Shown: piece by piece, positions 50,415 to 62,869 of the stretch
How positions within the stretch are numbered: position 1 is the first letter of the stretch
Layout: the number at the start of each line of letters is the position of its first letter
NCBI GenBank assembly: GCA_033980235.1
Contig: CM067070.1
Span: 11,230,046-11,294,045 of the forward strand
Direction: 5' to 3'
Origin: Diadema setosum
Lineage: Eukaryota; Echinodermata; Echinoidea; Diadematoida; Diadematidae
Length of the DNA stretch: 64,000 nt
The notes under the pieces: generated by a model
What the model was told of the DNA's origin: nothing
The model's input: the letters and a program-made list of their open reading frames with translations, nothing else
Database searches by the model: none
Translations under genes and position numbers: made by a program

Positions 50415-50471
<57 letters not shown>
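49385..50471 (+). pseudogene. LINE fragment, RT with internal deletion, (ATT)n tail
   Basis: The frame from 49385 reads AKSCELDPVPTKLLKE and SSYRPISNLPYLSKV. After a frame break it continues with LLTNDLIDRRQSAYRPSHSV and CLDLSSAFNTVHHGIL, ending near GLRGKVLSWFESYLSEENM (49928). These are the fingers and motif A of a CR1/L2-type RT. The catalytic YADD region is missing: the sequence jumps to the C-terminal part HGTAPHYNCSLIRPT and FLYAGPFLWNRLPHNIRNLS (to about 50285). A 24-bp unit (CCCCATTCATAATCGAATCA and four more bases) is tandemly duplicated at the deletion scar, 49957-50004. The element ends in (ATT)n at 50418-50471. Confidence 0.75.
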
Positions 50472-52164
50472 CTCGCTCGACCATCATTATGACTATCGTA
50501 TCACTCGACAAACCTGGTACCAGGCAGTTGTTTTACCTTTCGATGGGGTTTTCTCCGACTTTTTCCAAAAAGGCATCACGAAAAATACACGCCCGGACGA
50601 ACTCTTCAACTTGCCACGATGCAATGATGCTCCCACATCAAACGTTTTCTGTCTAGATTATGGCTGGATACAAACAGCATATTCAGCAATTGGGCGAAAA
50701 AACAATGCGCATAGAGAGGCACAAAACAGGTCTCGTCTTACATCATATTCCGTGGCACACAAAACGTATTTCTTCGTCTGCGCCAGTGCTTCCAGACAAC
50801 GCACGACGACGTCATCGCGTGAGTAAATATAGAAAATACAAATTCCAAGGATCGGTAATCAGAAAATAAAATGCGTCCGGTGTTATTTGCCTTCGTGCTG
50901 TATGTCAGTGCATACAATGTACGGTGTACAGTCATCTGTTATGCTCCACACGGGGCTCCACACTGTAAACCCCTGTGTGCCATACTATTCTGAGACTACA
51001 ACGCAGGCATGCATGCTTTCGGAAGTCATGCTAATTTTCACATCCATGTAACTTTTTAGGAATTTTTGTTCTGTCGAATATGCAATGAACACTGTTGTAA
51101 AGGAAAGCCCAAGCTCAGTTCTGATGTAAATTCTACGATATATCTATGATTAGTATTTTTTTGTGTCAAATTACCGATAGTAGTACTACAGTACTCTCCG
51201 CCTAATCGGGTATCGCTTAAACGGGTACTCCGTTTAATTGGGTAGTAATGTCAAAATCAGTTCCAATGCACATTAAAATTACCTGATAATCGGGTTGCCT
51301 CTCCGCATAAGAAATGCTCATCTATACTTTCAAAAAAATATCAAATGGAAACGGACCCGCCCATGTACGTTATCATGACAGGAAAAAAATTCGACTGAAA
51401 GAGCATGTAAGCACAATAATAATCACAAATTACTTCTGCCTAAACTCAAAACATCATTAAAGGTAGGGGATAACTTTTACAGACCTCCCAAAATGCAGCA
51501 AAACATTAAATATGAACTTCAGGGGACTTGTTTAAGCCACTGCTGAGGAATTTGGAAGTTAACAGTTATCTACAATTTGAATAATGCACAAAACTCAACT
51601 ACTCAGTAGTTCTGTGTGTCAGCCACACTTAAGCCTTTTTGTTGCAGACTTCTATATTTTTTTTTAAATCTATAAACACAAATCTAAAAGTATAAGAGCT
51701 GATGTAATAACATAATATTGTGTGGCAAGAATGTATATAGGAATGTTTGTAAGTTTCGATGAACTTTCTTCACAAAATATACATGATGGACACACATGCA
51801 GTGCATGGGTCTGCAAAGGTAGCCTAGTAATGTACTGGAATTTACTGTGAGCCCCGAAAAAAAATTCAATTCAAAATCTAACAGTCAATAAAAATGTACT
51901 AAATGTTACCTTCCACTTTCAATACTTTATGGGAGTTTCTAAACTGATACTCTTTTCAACATACCACTGTATTTATACAACTTTTCATTAGGCATGCAAA
52001 TGGGATTCCCTACCTTTAAGATCATCACAATTCATTATTCGTCTGTTTCTTCCGAACATTTAGCTGAAATTGACATACACAACTGTGTTTATTTCACACT
52101 TTCTTCTTTATATTTTTCTTTCAGACTGAAACAGAATGGTTTACATTTTCAACGATGTATCTTA
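50472..52164. other. non-coding
   Basis: At 51183-51330 words like CGCCTAATCGGGTATCGC and GATAATCGGGTTGCCTCTCC recall Tigger/pogo-type termini, but no closed inverted pair was found. No gene is recognised. Confidence 0.4.
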
Positions 52165-52234
52165 TATTCATATATATATACATATATATATATATATGTA
52201 TTATGTATATATAATATATATATATGTATTATGT

Positions 52235-52270
<36 letters not shown>
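52165..52270. repeat. (AT)n/(ATGT)n microsatellite
   Basis: AT array with TATGTAT interruptions, directly left of a MITE. Confidence 0.95.
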
Positions 52271-52515
52271 AAGAGTTTGTTTGCAAAAACCGATAAGTCC
52301 ATATTTGCCAAATGGAGATATTTGCGATTAAAGGTCGAGAAAAATAAAGAGAATAATAAGAAAATTTTTGCTTCTTTTGACCATAATTTCAAAAATATAC
52401 CTTTATATGTAGTGACCAATATATCATTTAAAAGGTATTATTTTGTACTTTATGACAGAGATCGTACTTCAAAATCTTCAAAAATGGACTTATCGGTTTT
52501 TGCAAACAAACCCTT
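52271..52515. mobile_element. 245-bp MITE in (AT)n
   Basis: The left end AAGAGTTTGTTTGCAAAAAC and the right end, reverse-complemented (AAGGGTTTGTTTGCAAAAAC), agree at all but one position. The match continues through CGATAAGTCCAT, giving inverted repeats of about 32 bp. It lies between two (AT)n tracts. No coding. Confidence 0.75.
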
Positions 52516-52516
52516 C

Positions 52517-52554
<38 letters not shown>
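52516..52554. repeat. (AT)n spacer
   Basis: AT array separating two unrelated MITEs. Confidence 0.95.
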
Positions 52555-53084
52555 ACACTGCAAAAAGTCCGGTGTTAAATAGTGAACACCGAGCTGGTGT
52601 TAAATTTTCTGTGCTCATTTATGGTGTTAACACCTCCGGGTGTCATTTCCAAATTTTAAACTGTTTTTTGAAGAGTTTCTTAGTAACTGCACTTCTTGTT
52701 GATTTTTAATTTAAACAAGACGATCAAGAATTTTACATTAAAGTACTAGATTTTTGAAAAAAATGTGAAAATAAATTTACACCAAAGTAACACCAGCTGG
52801 TGTGGTCTCTTATTGAAGCTGGACGGGTGTTAAACCATTGATATTAACACCAACAAAATATCAAATGAACACCATGTGGTGTCATTTTTGAATTAACACC
52901 AGTACAGTGTCAAAATAACACCAGGTACAGTGTCATATTAATATCACGAAGTGCCAAGTGAATACTTTTCAACACCACCACAGTGCATTTTTAACACCTG
53001 TGGGTGTGGTCCTTTATTGAAGTTTGATTGGTGTTAGATTTAACACCCGTGGTGTTAAATCTAACACCGATGTTTTTACAGTGT
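52555..53084. mobile_element. 530-bp MITE with iterated GGTGTTA motifs
   Basis: The left end ACACTGCAAAAAGTCCGGTG and the right end, reverse-complemented (ACACTGTAAAAACATCGGTG), match closely. Inside, GGTGTTA and TAACACC recur more than ten times in both orientations, often as GTGTTAACACC-type pairs. (AT)n lies on both sides. ACACTGTAAAAA termini with such iterations are seen in animal MITEs; the superfamily is left open. Confidence 0.75.
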
Positions 53085-53107
53085 ATATATGTATTATGTA
53101 TATATAT

Positions 53108-53168
<61 letters not shown>
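53085..53168. repeat. (AT)n microsatellite
   Basis: AT array with short GTAT interruptions, closing the MITE cluster. Confidence 0.95.
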
Positions 53169-53171
<3 letters not shown>

Positions 53172-54543
53172 GGCTAAATAAACCTAGCACTAGTTGCCGT
53201 AGAAGGTGGTAATTTGTGTTAAGTTTAGTTCGTTATGAAAAAGTAAGGTTAACAACGACGCATTACAAATTCCACCAATCATAATGGTTGGTAAAAACAA
53301 CAAAGCGTTTGGAACAAAAAAAAAAAGGGGGGAGCAAAAAAAAAAGCCCACAAAGAGTCAAACGAAGAAAAGAAAAGATACACAATGAGAGCAACAACAG
53401 ACAAATATGAAATGAGACTTGGACAGCGACGAGACAAATTATAGAGAACTGGATTGGCAACTCTGCAGGAAGCAAGACTTCAGCACAGCAACAGAAAACA
53501 CTGAATCACAGAGGTTCGACGTAAAAAAAAAGAAGACAAAACGGACACCCCCCCAAAAAAAAAAAAAATCCTACTCTCTAAAGCATACGGAATGACAACT
53601 CAGAGAAACACTCATCAACAGCGGGATTAGCTTGCAACGAAACTCTAATCATAAAAATAGCTGTAATCAGGCTGGACAGGCGACAATGAGAGCGGCAATA
53701 TTTTTTTTTTATTTTTTGTGCAAGATGGTATCAACATAAGCGTTTACCCTAATATGGTTCTTAGAAGCTGTCTTTGTCAAGCATGCAAAAGAAAAAATTC
53801 AATTAGTATAAAAAAAGGACCAGTTTGTATGTCATGATTCGAAGAATTCCAATGATTTGGGCCAGTGTAAAAAGTGAGTTCTTAGCCAAAATTGTTCGAA
53901 AAGTGTTAAGTGAAATTCATTTAAGCGTCGAGTAGGATGATTACGGAATGATTATTTTTCGAAGAACATTGGATCAAAAATAGATGGAAATAAACTGTTA
54001 TATATACAGGTACATAAAATGGCCAAGTTAAATAAGAACAGTTCATTTATTTACAATAACTTATTAGCAGCAAACAATAAATTTGTGTGTGAATGTATTG
54101 GAAAATGACAAAGGATACGGAGGGTTTTTTTTTTCAGTAATAACACTCTATTCAGGAGCATCTGATGAGTATTACCCCAAGCTGAAATTCCCTAATTCAT
54201 GTAAGGCAGTATCAAAGATGTGTATAACATAAATAATGACTTTCGAGGAATATGAAATTTCAGTCTATGCTAAACGCCTATATTACGCGAAATCACTTTA
54301 CAGATATGATCGATATGTATTTTCCAGGAAGATAATGTTATGAAAAATAATGCCAAAAAATGCAAAATTTATACACACTTATTCAATTTGATTCGCTATT
54401 CTGGAGTTGCCACAGTCTGCCCATGTGACCAATAGTTTCAAACACAAACTATCAATGTATCGTATGTTTCTATAATTTGTATTATGCATACACCAACCGC
54501 ACAGAGACGCCAAGAAATATGATGCAAATCGTACTGCTGATAA
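53169..54543. other. non-coding
   Basis: A-runs lie at about 53310-53345 and 53525-53570. No gene is recognised. Confidence 0.5.
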
Positions 54544-55540
54544 TCAGGTCGCTTAATGTCAAAATTTGGGCTTACCGTTACAGAGCGGATAAAAGCACCA
54601 GATTTGGAGAGGTGATGCCCTAGGACCTACTCATTGATATTAGAGTAGGAGCCCTCTAGAATTTTTCGATTTTTAGGGTGAAAATGCTGAATTTTGATAT
54701 TTCTTTATATGATATATATACTGTACTGCGTAAGTAGTAGTCAGGTCGCTTAGCGAAATTACCATTACACGGCGGACAAAACTTGAACTTGAACTGCAGC
54801 TGGTGCAGGGGTAGGGCAAAAGGGGTGGGACCCCCCCCCCCCTCCCCCCCCCCTCCTTAAACAAAAGAAGAAGTTGTTCGCTCGTTGTTTTGCGTGCTTT
54901 TTTTTTTTCCTCTCGTTTTTCTCCATGCACGGGGGAAAAACATACAATTTGGAGCCCGGATTCCTTGAGGACTAGAAAATAATATTAGACTAACCACAAA
55001 CACACACACACACACACACAGGATCAAATTTCAAAATTTATTGTTTCCTAGTCCTCAAGGAATCCGTGCGCCAAATTTTATGTTTTTATTCCCCGTGTAT
55101 GGAGCAAAACGAGAAAAAAAAAGCACGCAAAACAACAAACGAACAACCTCTTCTTTTTTTAAGGAGGGGGGTCCCGCCCCTTTTGACCTACCTCTCCCCC
55201 AGCAGTTCAAAGACTTTACATTACACAAGAATATAATGCTCCTAACGCGATGTTCAAGCCAAGGTTCTAAAGCAAACCAAAAAATACAAAAACAGATGTA
55301 ATATATTGTCATCATATCACCCATATCACATGAAAAGTGAGGGTTTTCCCACTTAAGTGTCGGCCATTTTGAAATTTGATCTCTTTAGTGCTTTTCTCCA
55401 AAAATCCCGGAGGGCTCCTACTCTAATATTGTTAAAAAGTCCTAAAGGAATCTGTGTGAAAAAAAAAATGATGCTTTTATCCGCCGTGAAATGGTAATTT
55501 TCACTATCTAAAAAAGCGACCTGACTATTACTTACGCAAT

Positions 55541-55589
<49 letters not shown>

Positions 55590-55946
55590 TTTTTCAAATA
55601 AATATCAACATTCAGCATTTTCACGGTAAAAATCGCAAAATTCCAGAGGGCTTCTACTCTAATATTGTTTAATCGGCTTAAAGGAATCCGTATGCCAAAT
55701 TTGATGCTTTTATCCGCCGTGTAACGGTAATCTCCGTATTATAAGCGACCTGACTATTTACGCAATACAGTATATGTATCATAATACGTCAAGAAATATC
55801 AAAATTCAGCATTTTCACCCTAAAAATCGAAAAATTCCAGAGGGCTCCTACTCTAATATTGTTTAATAGTCTTAAAGGAATCCGTATGCCAAATTTGATG
55901 CTTTTATCCGCCGTGTAACGGTAATTTCACTATTCAAGCGACCTGA
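54544..55946. mobile_element. 1.4-kb palindromic element with repeated arm units
   Basis: TCAGGTCGCTT at 54544 and 54741 is mirrored by AAGCGACCTGA near 55515, 55747 and 55936. Each arm repeats a unit with GAGTAGGAGCCCTC (left) or GAGGGCTCCTACTC (right), plus GATGCTTTTATCCGCCGTG and a TTCAGCATTTTCA stretch. There are two units on the left and three on the right. Inner arms at 54785-54985 and about 55030-55210 also pair (AGTCCTCAAGGAATCCG against CGGATTCCTTGAGGACT) around a (CA)n centre at about 54998-55020. An (AT)n tract lies at about 55543-55588. No coding. Confidence 0.7.
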
Positions 55947-56821
55947 CTATGAATAATGTTGTTAGTTGTCAGGCTATACATGTGACTATGAGGAAGTTCC
56001 AATGTTTCTCTGCTAAGAGTGCCGTTAACACCATTACCAAGTGAAGATGATTTTAATCATCGTGTTGGTGAACTGTGTTGGCTCCTTATACACCCGTTGA
56101 GCATGACGAGCATTCAATACATTTATGCTGGAAGTTCTTTGAGTAGTTCAATCATAGTTTATTTCCAATCAACGAAAATCAACACGTAATACAAAGTATA
56201 CATATCATAAAATGATATTGTCTACACTTTTACAAAAGGTTCATGTAATATACGAAATAAATTACATACAACAACATATGTACAATAATCAGAAGGAACG
56301 ATGCGTATACATGTATACTTCGCGAGCTTTCAGAAAATAACTTCAATTTTGGAAAATAGCGATCCACAAAAAAGCTAAGCTTGTAGGACGTGGATCCCTA
56401 GATAATTGATGAGTAAGCAATATATGATTCAAGTTTGTTTTATTATTTTCTTACAGCATTTATATTGAATATAGATTACTTAAGTCGTTTGTAAAAATAT
56501 AGCTATACGCTGGCTTCGACAATAATAGGAAATAAGTATCAATGCTAATGCCCAGACGGTGTTCATTGAACTGGTGTACCGGGAAAATATAAGAAGGACG
56601 ACACACTCGTACAGACATTCAGTTACCCACACACATATACGACGCGATACAGTACCGAGAAGAGAGAAGACGGTGACAATACAAGTCTACGAGGAACAAA
56701 GACAGGAAGGAAGAGGAAAGAAGAATAAATAGAGAAGAGAGGTCTGCATACAGAACACGCCAAGTGCTGCGACATCAGGACAGGTGAAACCTCAAGCATA
56801 AATTAAAACAATTAATTCAGA

Positions 56822-59800
56822 TTATCTAGAATTATAAGTAGATAACAAATGTTTTCTGAATTTGTATTTAAATGTGAGGAATGAGGGTGAGTCTTTTAAG
56901 CTATTATCTAGATTATTCCAAAGTCTGGGTCCGGTATACAGAATGTATTTTGGGCATGTACGGTTCTCATGAATGGAAGATGGAATTCGTTGGATCGTCG
57001 CGTAGGATAGTTATGTACATGACTGTTTCGATGAAAAGAGTCGTGAAATATTTTGGGTAAAAAGTTGCTGTTATAATTAAACATGAACTGACCAAGTTGA
57101 AACACATACAAATCTTTTATTTTTAGTATTTTATGGTAAAAAAACAAAGGATCTGTATGTTCTCGTGTAGTTAGGTTATAAACAGTTCTGAGCGCTTTCT
57201 TTTGCAATAAAAAAAGTTTATCAAGTAATATCTGATATGTATTACCCCAAGCAAGAATCCCGTAGTTTAGATACGGTAGTATCAAACTAGAGTAAAGAGT
57301 TAATAATGCATATGAAGGAAGATAATATTTTAATCTGTTCATTACGCCAATATTTCGTGAAATAGTTTTACATATGTGACCGTGCACCTCAAAACGAACA
57401 TAAAGTCGCACACACTGATTTTGCATGAGGACTGAAAATAAGTGAAATGGGTCAACCTAGCCAAACTTGACTTTTTCATATTTTCTGAAAGAGCGGGTCT
57501 TTTTTTACATTATGCTAAAATTTGGTATCATAAAACGGGCAGGAAAGTGTGTTTTTTTAGCAGTTTATCTCGTACATTTTTGGTAGAATAGTGTGATTAT
57601 GGGTGTCTTTAGAATCCCCTTTTCATTTCTGAAAAACCTTGTCCACACTCTTCACTTTCAACTCTAATAACTTTTGAAAGGATAGCGCTACTGCTTTGAA
57701 AGTTAGTATTAATTATGGACAGAATGTGTTAATGAGGCATGCTTAATTTCAAATTAATCTGATAATCCCTTCATTGTTGTTACTCTGGTGGTTTACTTCC
57801 TGTTTTTTGTCCCTTCATCGCACAGCCAGGCACGGTTTGGTAAAGATTAAGTGCTTGAATAGACACTGTACTTCGGAGCCTCTTTTCTCAGTTCACACTT
57901 TTCCTGAGTTTGTGCTTTCTTTTCAATATTTAGATAGGTTAGGAGAGTCCATTTGATGTGAGTTATACATCATTTTAAAGCTTAAAGTGTGCTCTTTCAG
58001 AATATGGTCTCAACTAAAAATTAATGTCTGGCGACTTTTTGTTTGTTTTGAGGTGCAGGGTCACATATGCTATCAATATGATTCCTCCATGAAAGCTTGT
58101 TATCAACGCAAACACCAAGAAATTTAAAAGTAGAAACTTCTTCTAGGGGAGTAGTATCAAATGATATATTTCCCGGGAGGCTATCTAAAGAGTTACTAAA
58201 AAGCATAAATTTTGTTTTTTGAATATTAAGTGACAATTTATTTGCGTATATCCATTGTATAACCTTTTTCAGTTCTTCGTTTACTGTTCTTGCTAAGATA
58301 TTTGGGTCGGGATGGGAAAAGAAAAGGTTAGAGTCATCCGCGAATAATATGAATGATAGTTTCTCCGAGGATCTATGAAAATCATTGATATAAATAATGA
58401 ATAAAAACGGGCCTAGTAAGCTCCCTTGTGGGACACCACATGTTATCGTTTTATTTTGAGAATCAAAGCCATTGACATGTACAAATTGGGATCTATTTGA
58501 TAGGTAACTCGTGAACCACTCCAAGGCCTTTCCACGTATGCCATAATGGGATAATTTTGCGAGAAGTATTCCATGGTTAATCGTGTCAAAGGCCTTGGAG
58601 AAGTCCAAGAAGATACCTATCGTGTGTGAAAATGTGTCAAGTGCTTGTGTGACTTTGTCGATGAGGGCGAGTAATGTGTGTGTTGTGCTGTGGTTTTCCC
58701 TGAATCCAAATTGAAAATTTGAAAATATGTCACAGGTTTTAAGAAAACGTACTGTCCGGATGTAAACTATTTTTTCAAGAATCTTGGAGATAGAAGATAA
58801 TAAAGATATAGGTCTATAATTGTTGACATCATCCTTCTCCCCTTTCTTGAAAATAGGAATTACTTTCGCAATTTTCATGCTATTTGGCACATGGCCAGTT
58901 GTAAGCGATGAATTGATAATATGTACTAAGGGATCCACTATTTGAGGAATTATGTTTTTTATCAGGTGGTTATCAATTCCGTCGTGGCCAGGACTTTTTC
59001 CTTCTTTCAAATTGGCAACAATCCTTACTATTTCTTCTTTATATGTAGGGTCAAAAAATATAGTTTTGGAGTTAGGTGTATCTAAAAAATCAGTAAAAGT
59101 TTTACTAGAAAGAGGAATATTTTGAGAAAGATTTTGTCCAATTGAAGAGAAGAAGTCATTAAAAATTTCAGCCATGCCAGCGGGAGTGTTGCTGGAGGCA
59201 TCGCCCCATCGAACTTCAGTAATATTGGATGAATTGTTAGGTGTATTCATAGCATCTTTTAATGTTTTCCATGTATTTTTCAATCATTTTTATATTTATT
59301 TATCTGATTTACATAAAAGTTTTTCTTCCGCGTACGTAATAATGTGGTGAGTGTGTTTTTATATGAAACATATTTTTTCTTATTTTTTTCAGTAGGATTG
59401 CATCTGTATTTATAAAATAAATTATTTTTTCTATTTATAGATCGTAATATGGACTGGGTTATCCACGGCAGTTTTGGAATTTGCTTATATCTATCTTTTA
59501 TGTTACGCTGCGGAATATGGTTATCGATTTCGGAGGTAATAGTAGATATGAAGTAGTCATAAGACAAACTGACATCGGTGGTGTTGTATACAAAGGACCA
59601 GTCGATTTCTTTGAGGCTGTTTTGGAGACTTGTAAGCTTATCTGCAGTGATCTTACGTCGCTTGTGATAGTTATTTTGTTTAGTCAGTTTAATTGGAACC
59701 TGGGCAAATATAGGATAATGGTCAGTGGTGTCTGAGAGGACGATACCAGACTCAGGAAGTGGAAGAACGTTAGAAAAAATGTTGTCTATGAGGGTAGCCG

Positions 59801-60610
59801 ATTGACTGGCGACACGGGTAGGCTTGGAAATTAATGGTAAAAACGAAGCAGACATTAATGTTTCTATAAATTCTTGTGGGTTGTTTTGGGAATTACATTT
59901 CATGAGATCAATATTAAAATCGCCCATTAAAAATGTATCTTTGTTAAGTATAATGGGATTTTGTACTAAATCCTGCATATATGTCAGAAAATCATTCAAA
60001 TTCGACCGAGGGGGTCTGTAAATTACGCCAATTACAATGTTTTTTCCATGTGGATTTATCAATTCAATAAAAAGGGATTCGAGTTTATCGTTCATAACAC
60101 TGATCTCCTCATGTATAATATATTTATTTTTTTTTTCGAGATGTACAAACCAACTCCACCACCGACTTTGTTGTTTCTATTTCTAAATACAAATTCGAAT
60201 CCGGGTAAAGAAAACAAATGACTGATATTGGAGTTCAACCATGTTTCTGTTAGCCCTATGATGGAGCAAGATTTTTGATCTGGGTTTTCTAGGAGTAAAC
60301 GCAACTTGTCAAAGTTTCTGTTGATACTGCGTATGTTAAAGTGAGTTAACAACAATGTTTCATTGACTGTATTCATAATACGATTCTTATATTGATTTTC
60401 AGTCAAGTAAACACATGATGGACTCCGAACTGGATCATTTGAGTCGAAATTATATTTAAATTCTTGTGCTGAGGTATTGTATTTATTGGATATATAATCT
60501 TCATACAAACTGGAAGTAATATTTGCATGGTCAGATTCAGAATGCCTTACTGTGTCATAAAATTCATCACTATTCAAGGAATTGAAAACAAAATTTGTTA
60601 TGTTAGCCAT
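56822..60610 (-). pseudogene. LINE endonuclease-reverse transcriptase, interrupted
   Basis: The ATG at 60610 opens MANITNFVFNSLNSDEF, followed by the AP-endonuclease blocks (HFNIRSIN, LTETWLN, GGGVGLYISKK). A frame break in an A-run at about 60125 leads to the frame 60095-59280 (GVIYRPPRSN, FLMGDFNIDL, NNLFYKYRCNPTEKN). A one-base deletion at about 59280 shifts to 59283-58021, which holds the RT: GKSPGHDGIDNHLIK, SKAFDTINHGILLAKLSHYG, CGVPQGSLLGP and FADDSN. M1 then interrupts it, and the C-terminal part resumes at about 57372 down to TAA 56824-56822. With an intact PQG and FADD it is the better preserved copy, but at least four lesions make it inactive. Confidence 0.85.
57375..58065. mobile_element. 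M1 element, complete copy inside the LINE
   Basis: The left end TGTGACCGTGCACCTCAAAA and the right end, reverse-complemented (TGTGACCCTGCACCTCAAAA), differ at one position, and the match continues through AACA and AAAGTCGC. It is 691 bp with no coding. The intact LINE copy reads TTTTACATATGCTATC (minus strand of about 34193-34208), so the target was CATATG. Because that site is a palindrome, the duplication may be TA, ATAT or CATATG. TA would suggest a Tc1/mariner-type element. Confidence 0.85.
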
Positions 60611-60840
60611 GGTTATAATAAAACATTCGGGAGTTAATAACTGGCTTCTCGCCTGGACCTGACTCAGCAGCTACGTGGGGGTATGCAGACCTAGAAGAAG
60701 AAAGGAAAACGAAATATGTACAGAGAAACATGAAACACACACAGAACAAGGAAACGAACATGAACACACATGAAACAAAATCAACATCGTTGAAGGGCTG
60801 GATGTTATTGTTATAATTCACAAACGGCGTGCTTGATAGT

Positions 60841-61473
60841 TAACAATGGTACATTGTGTTAGAAATGAATGCGTGGGAACCGTAAGTTAGGTTTTTAAGG
60901 ACCTACACTGGGAAGTTGGAATGAAACCCACAAAATATTCACAAACATCTCTCAACCTTTTAGTGTCATAATGAATACATCTAACAATAACCTCATAGGA
61001 GCCTACACTACTTCTCAATTCACCTTACCCTTTATGCAATGAAATTCAAAGATTTTATTTGTTACAAAGATTTTTATGCCGTAGTGCATGACAATAAACG
61101 ATCTGAATCTGAATCTGAATCTGAATCTGAATTCTACACCTGTACCTGCGTGGATGCAGTGCATGGAAAATTTTCAACATGACCCAATGCAAGTTAAAAC
61201 TTTTTAATGGGATTCCACCGGGGCAACCCTGTCAGCACTGTTTTTTTATCTTTGATTGTTTGTTTGTTTGTTTGTTTGTGTTTTTTTTTTTTTTTGGGGG
61301 GGGGGGGGGCGGGGGGGGGGGGGGTTGGGGGCACAACCCTGAAGAAATTCGTGTTATATTTTTTTTTTTCTTTCACCGATGAAGCCATAATTCCACATTG
61401 TAATGGCACTACACAGTGTGTGACTGTTATTTTGTATAATCCCTTCAACGACTCTCGCTCCCTCTTTGTATGC

Positions 61474-61527
<54 letters not shown>

Positions 61528-62869
61528 CTTGATGAGTAGATGTGGCACTGAAAAAGCTACTTTAATCAACAAATTAATGATAATCCCCGAAAAAAACAAC
61601 AAACAAAACAACAAATTTGCAAGCGTCAAGCGGCACGCGCCATGAATAGGACGTATAACGTGTATACTTGCTGCAGAACAGCAGAAGAGAGAAACGGCAG
61701 CACAATCGGCATGGTCGACAAAGAATCTAACAGAAAGGGGGAATATGTATGCAATGTTTTCGGTTAGCTTGAAAATTTGTTTATATTCAGACAAACTCAC
61801 AATTATAGCGTGTCGGCGCATTGTGGACTATACCTAGGAGCTTAAAGGCGAAACGTACTTTTGGTACGCCTCCAAAATTGACAAATTTCGCTCCAAAATG
61901 TGCACGTATGCCTAAGGAATGTGTGGAATAACGCTGTAATCATTTGATATTTGTTGTGCAATGACGAACATGCAAAATATTAACCAAATGTTCGCATCTC
62001 AGAACTCACCCGATTGGGGTCAGGCTAACTCGGACTCGGGGACAACTCTGCCTCACTTTGATTGCTGGGCCGAGGTGTCCCTCTGGATTTTATAGTAGAC
62101 GTGGGTGTACTATGGAAATGCTTTGTGTTCTGGCTGGTCGCAGTTATGTGCCAAGTTGATATAACGCGCTGTTCACGAACTGCGTATAAACTGTATGAAA
62201 TACGGCCGAGTTGTCCGTGAGACCAAATTAACCTGGATACTTTTTGAATAAAAGTCGGTTTACCTTTTTTTTTTTTATTATTCTTTATCTCAAAATACTA
62301 AGAAACAACTCATCATCTCCGCAAATTCCGTCAGCCAGGCAAGTTTCTTGGTAGACTCTTTCGATGTATTGCAAGCAAGTGTGTAATAGTGCAAGAGGGG
62401 TTCTCAAACCCTTATACTAAAACTATGTTTTCACTTTTAAAGCTCCTTGACTATAATTTCGGGCAATGAGTGCAGTGACGCCATTTCTTCATTAGTCTGG
62501 TTTCCACACCCTTTACAAACTGCACTCCTTTCCAAAAAAATGCGCCCCCCTCCGCAGTGACAAAGTCGATGTGTTTCCAGAACAATCGAGCTCATAAAGA
62601 CGAAAGAATTTCCAGTAAAATGGCACTTGATAATGTGAATTGTATTCTTCCGAATGATTTTAAGAACTTCATGAATAACGTTTGTTTGGAAAACAACAAT
62701 GTTGGTACATTTCAATTGTAGAAGTGCGAATAAAAACTTCGATTAACTTTGTAGCATCATTGCCAGTATTTCTTGCAAATTTTCATGTATAACATTGTCA
62801 GAAGCCTAGTTAACAGATGTCGACTCTATTCATATACATTATTATAAGTTTTGTGGAAGTGGGAAAAAT
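60841..62869. other. non-coding; hexamer tail and microsatellites
   Basis: Five ATCTGA units at 61101-61130 follow an AATAAA and look like the 3' tail of a different LINE (plus strand, coding part lost). Poly-T/poly-G runs lie at about 61269-61325 and (AT)n at about 61478-61523. No gene is recognised in 61530-62869. Confidence 0.5.

Larger units (their letters stand above)
56150..60840 (-). mobile_element. CR1/Jockey-group LINE, copy 2, with inserted M1
   Basis: The same LINE as 31705-35430, on the opposite strand and longer at its 5' end. The 3' end at about 56150 carries the same closing words as copy 1 (on the minus strand GGAAATAAACTATGATTGAA). The 3' untranslated region runs to 56821. 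The 5' leader above 60610 extends to at least about 60840; its true start cannot be set. The element is interrupted at 57375-58065 by M1. Confidence 0.85.

Noticed and set aside
51183..51330. Tigger/pogo-type element
   Set aside because: The words resemble such ends (CGGGTATCGC, ATAATCGGG), but no matched inverted terminus with TA duplication was found.
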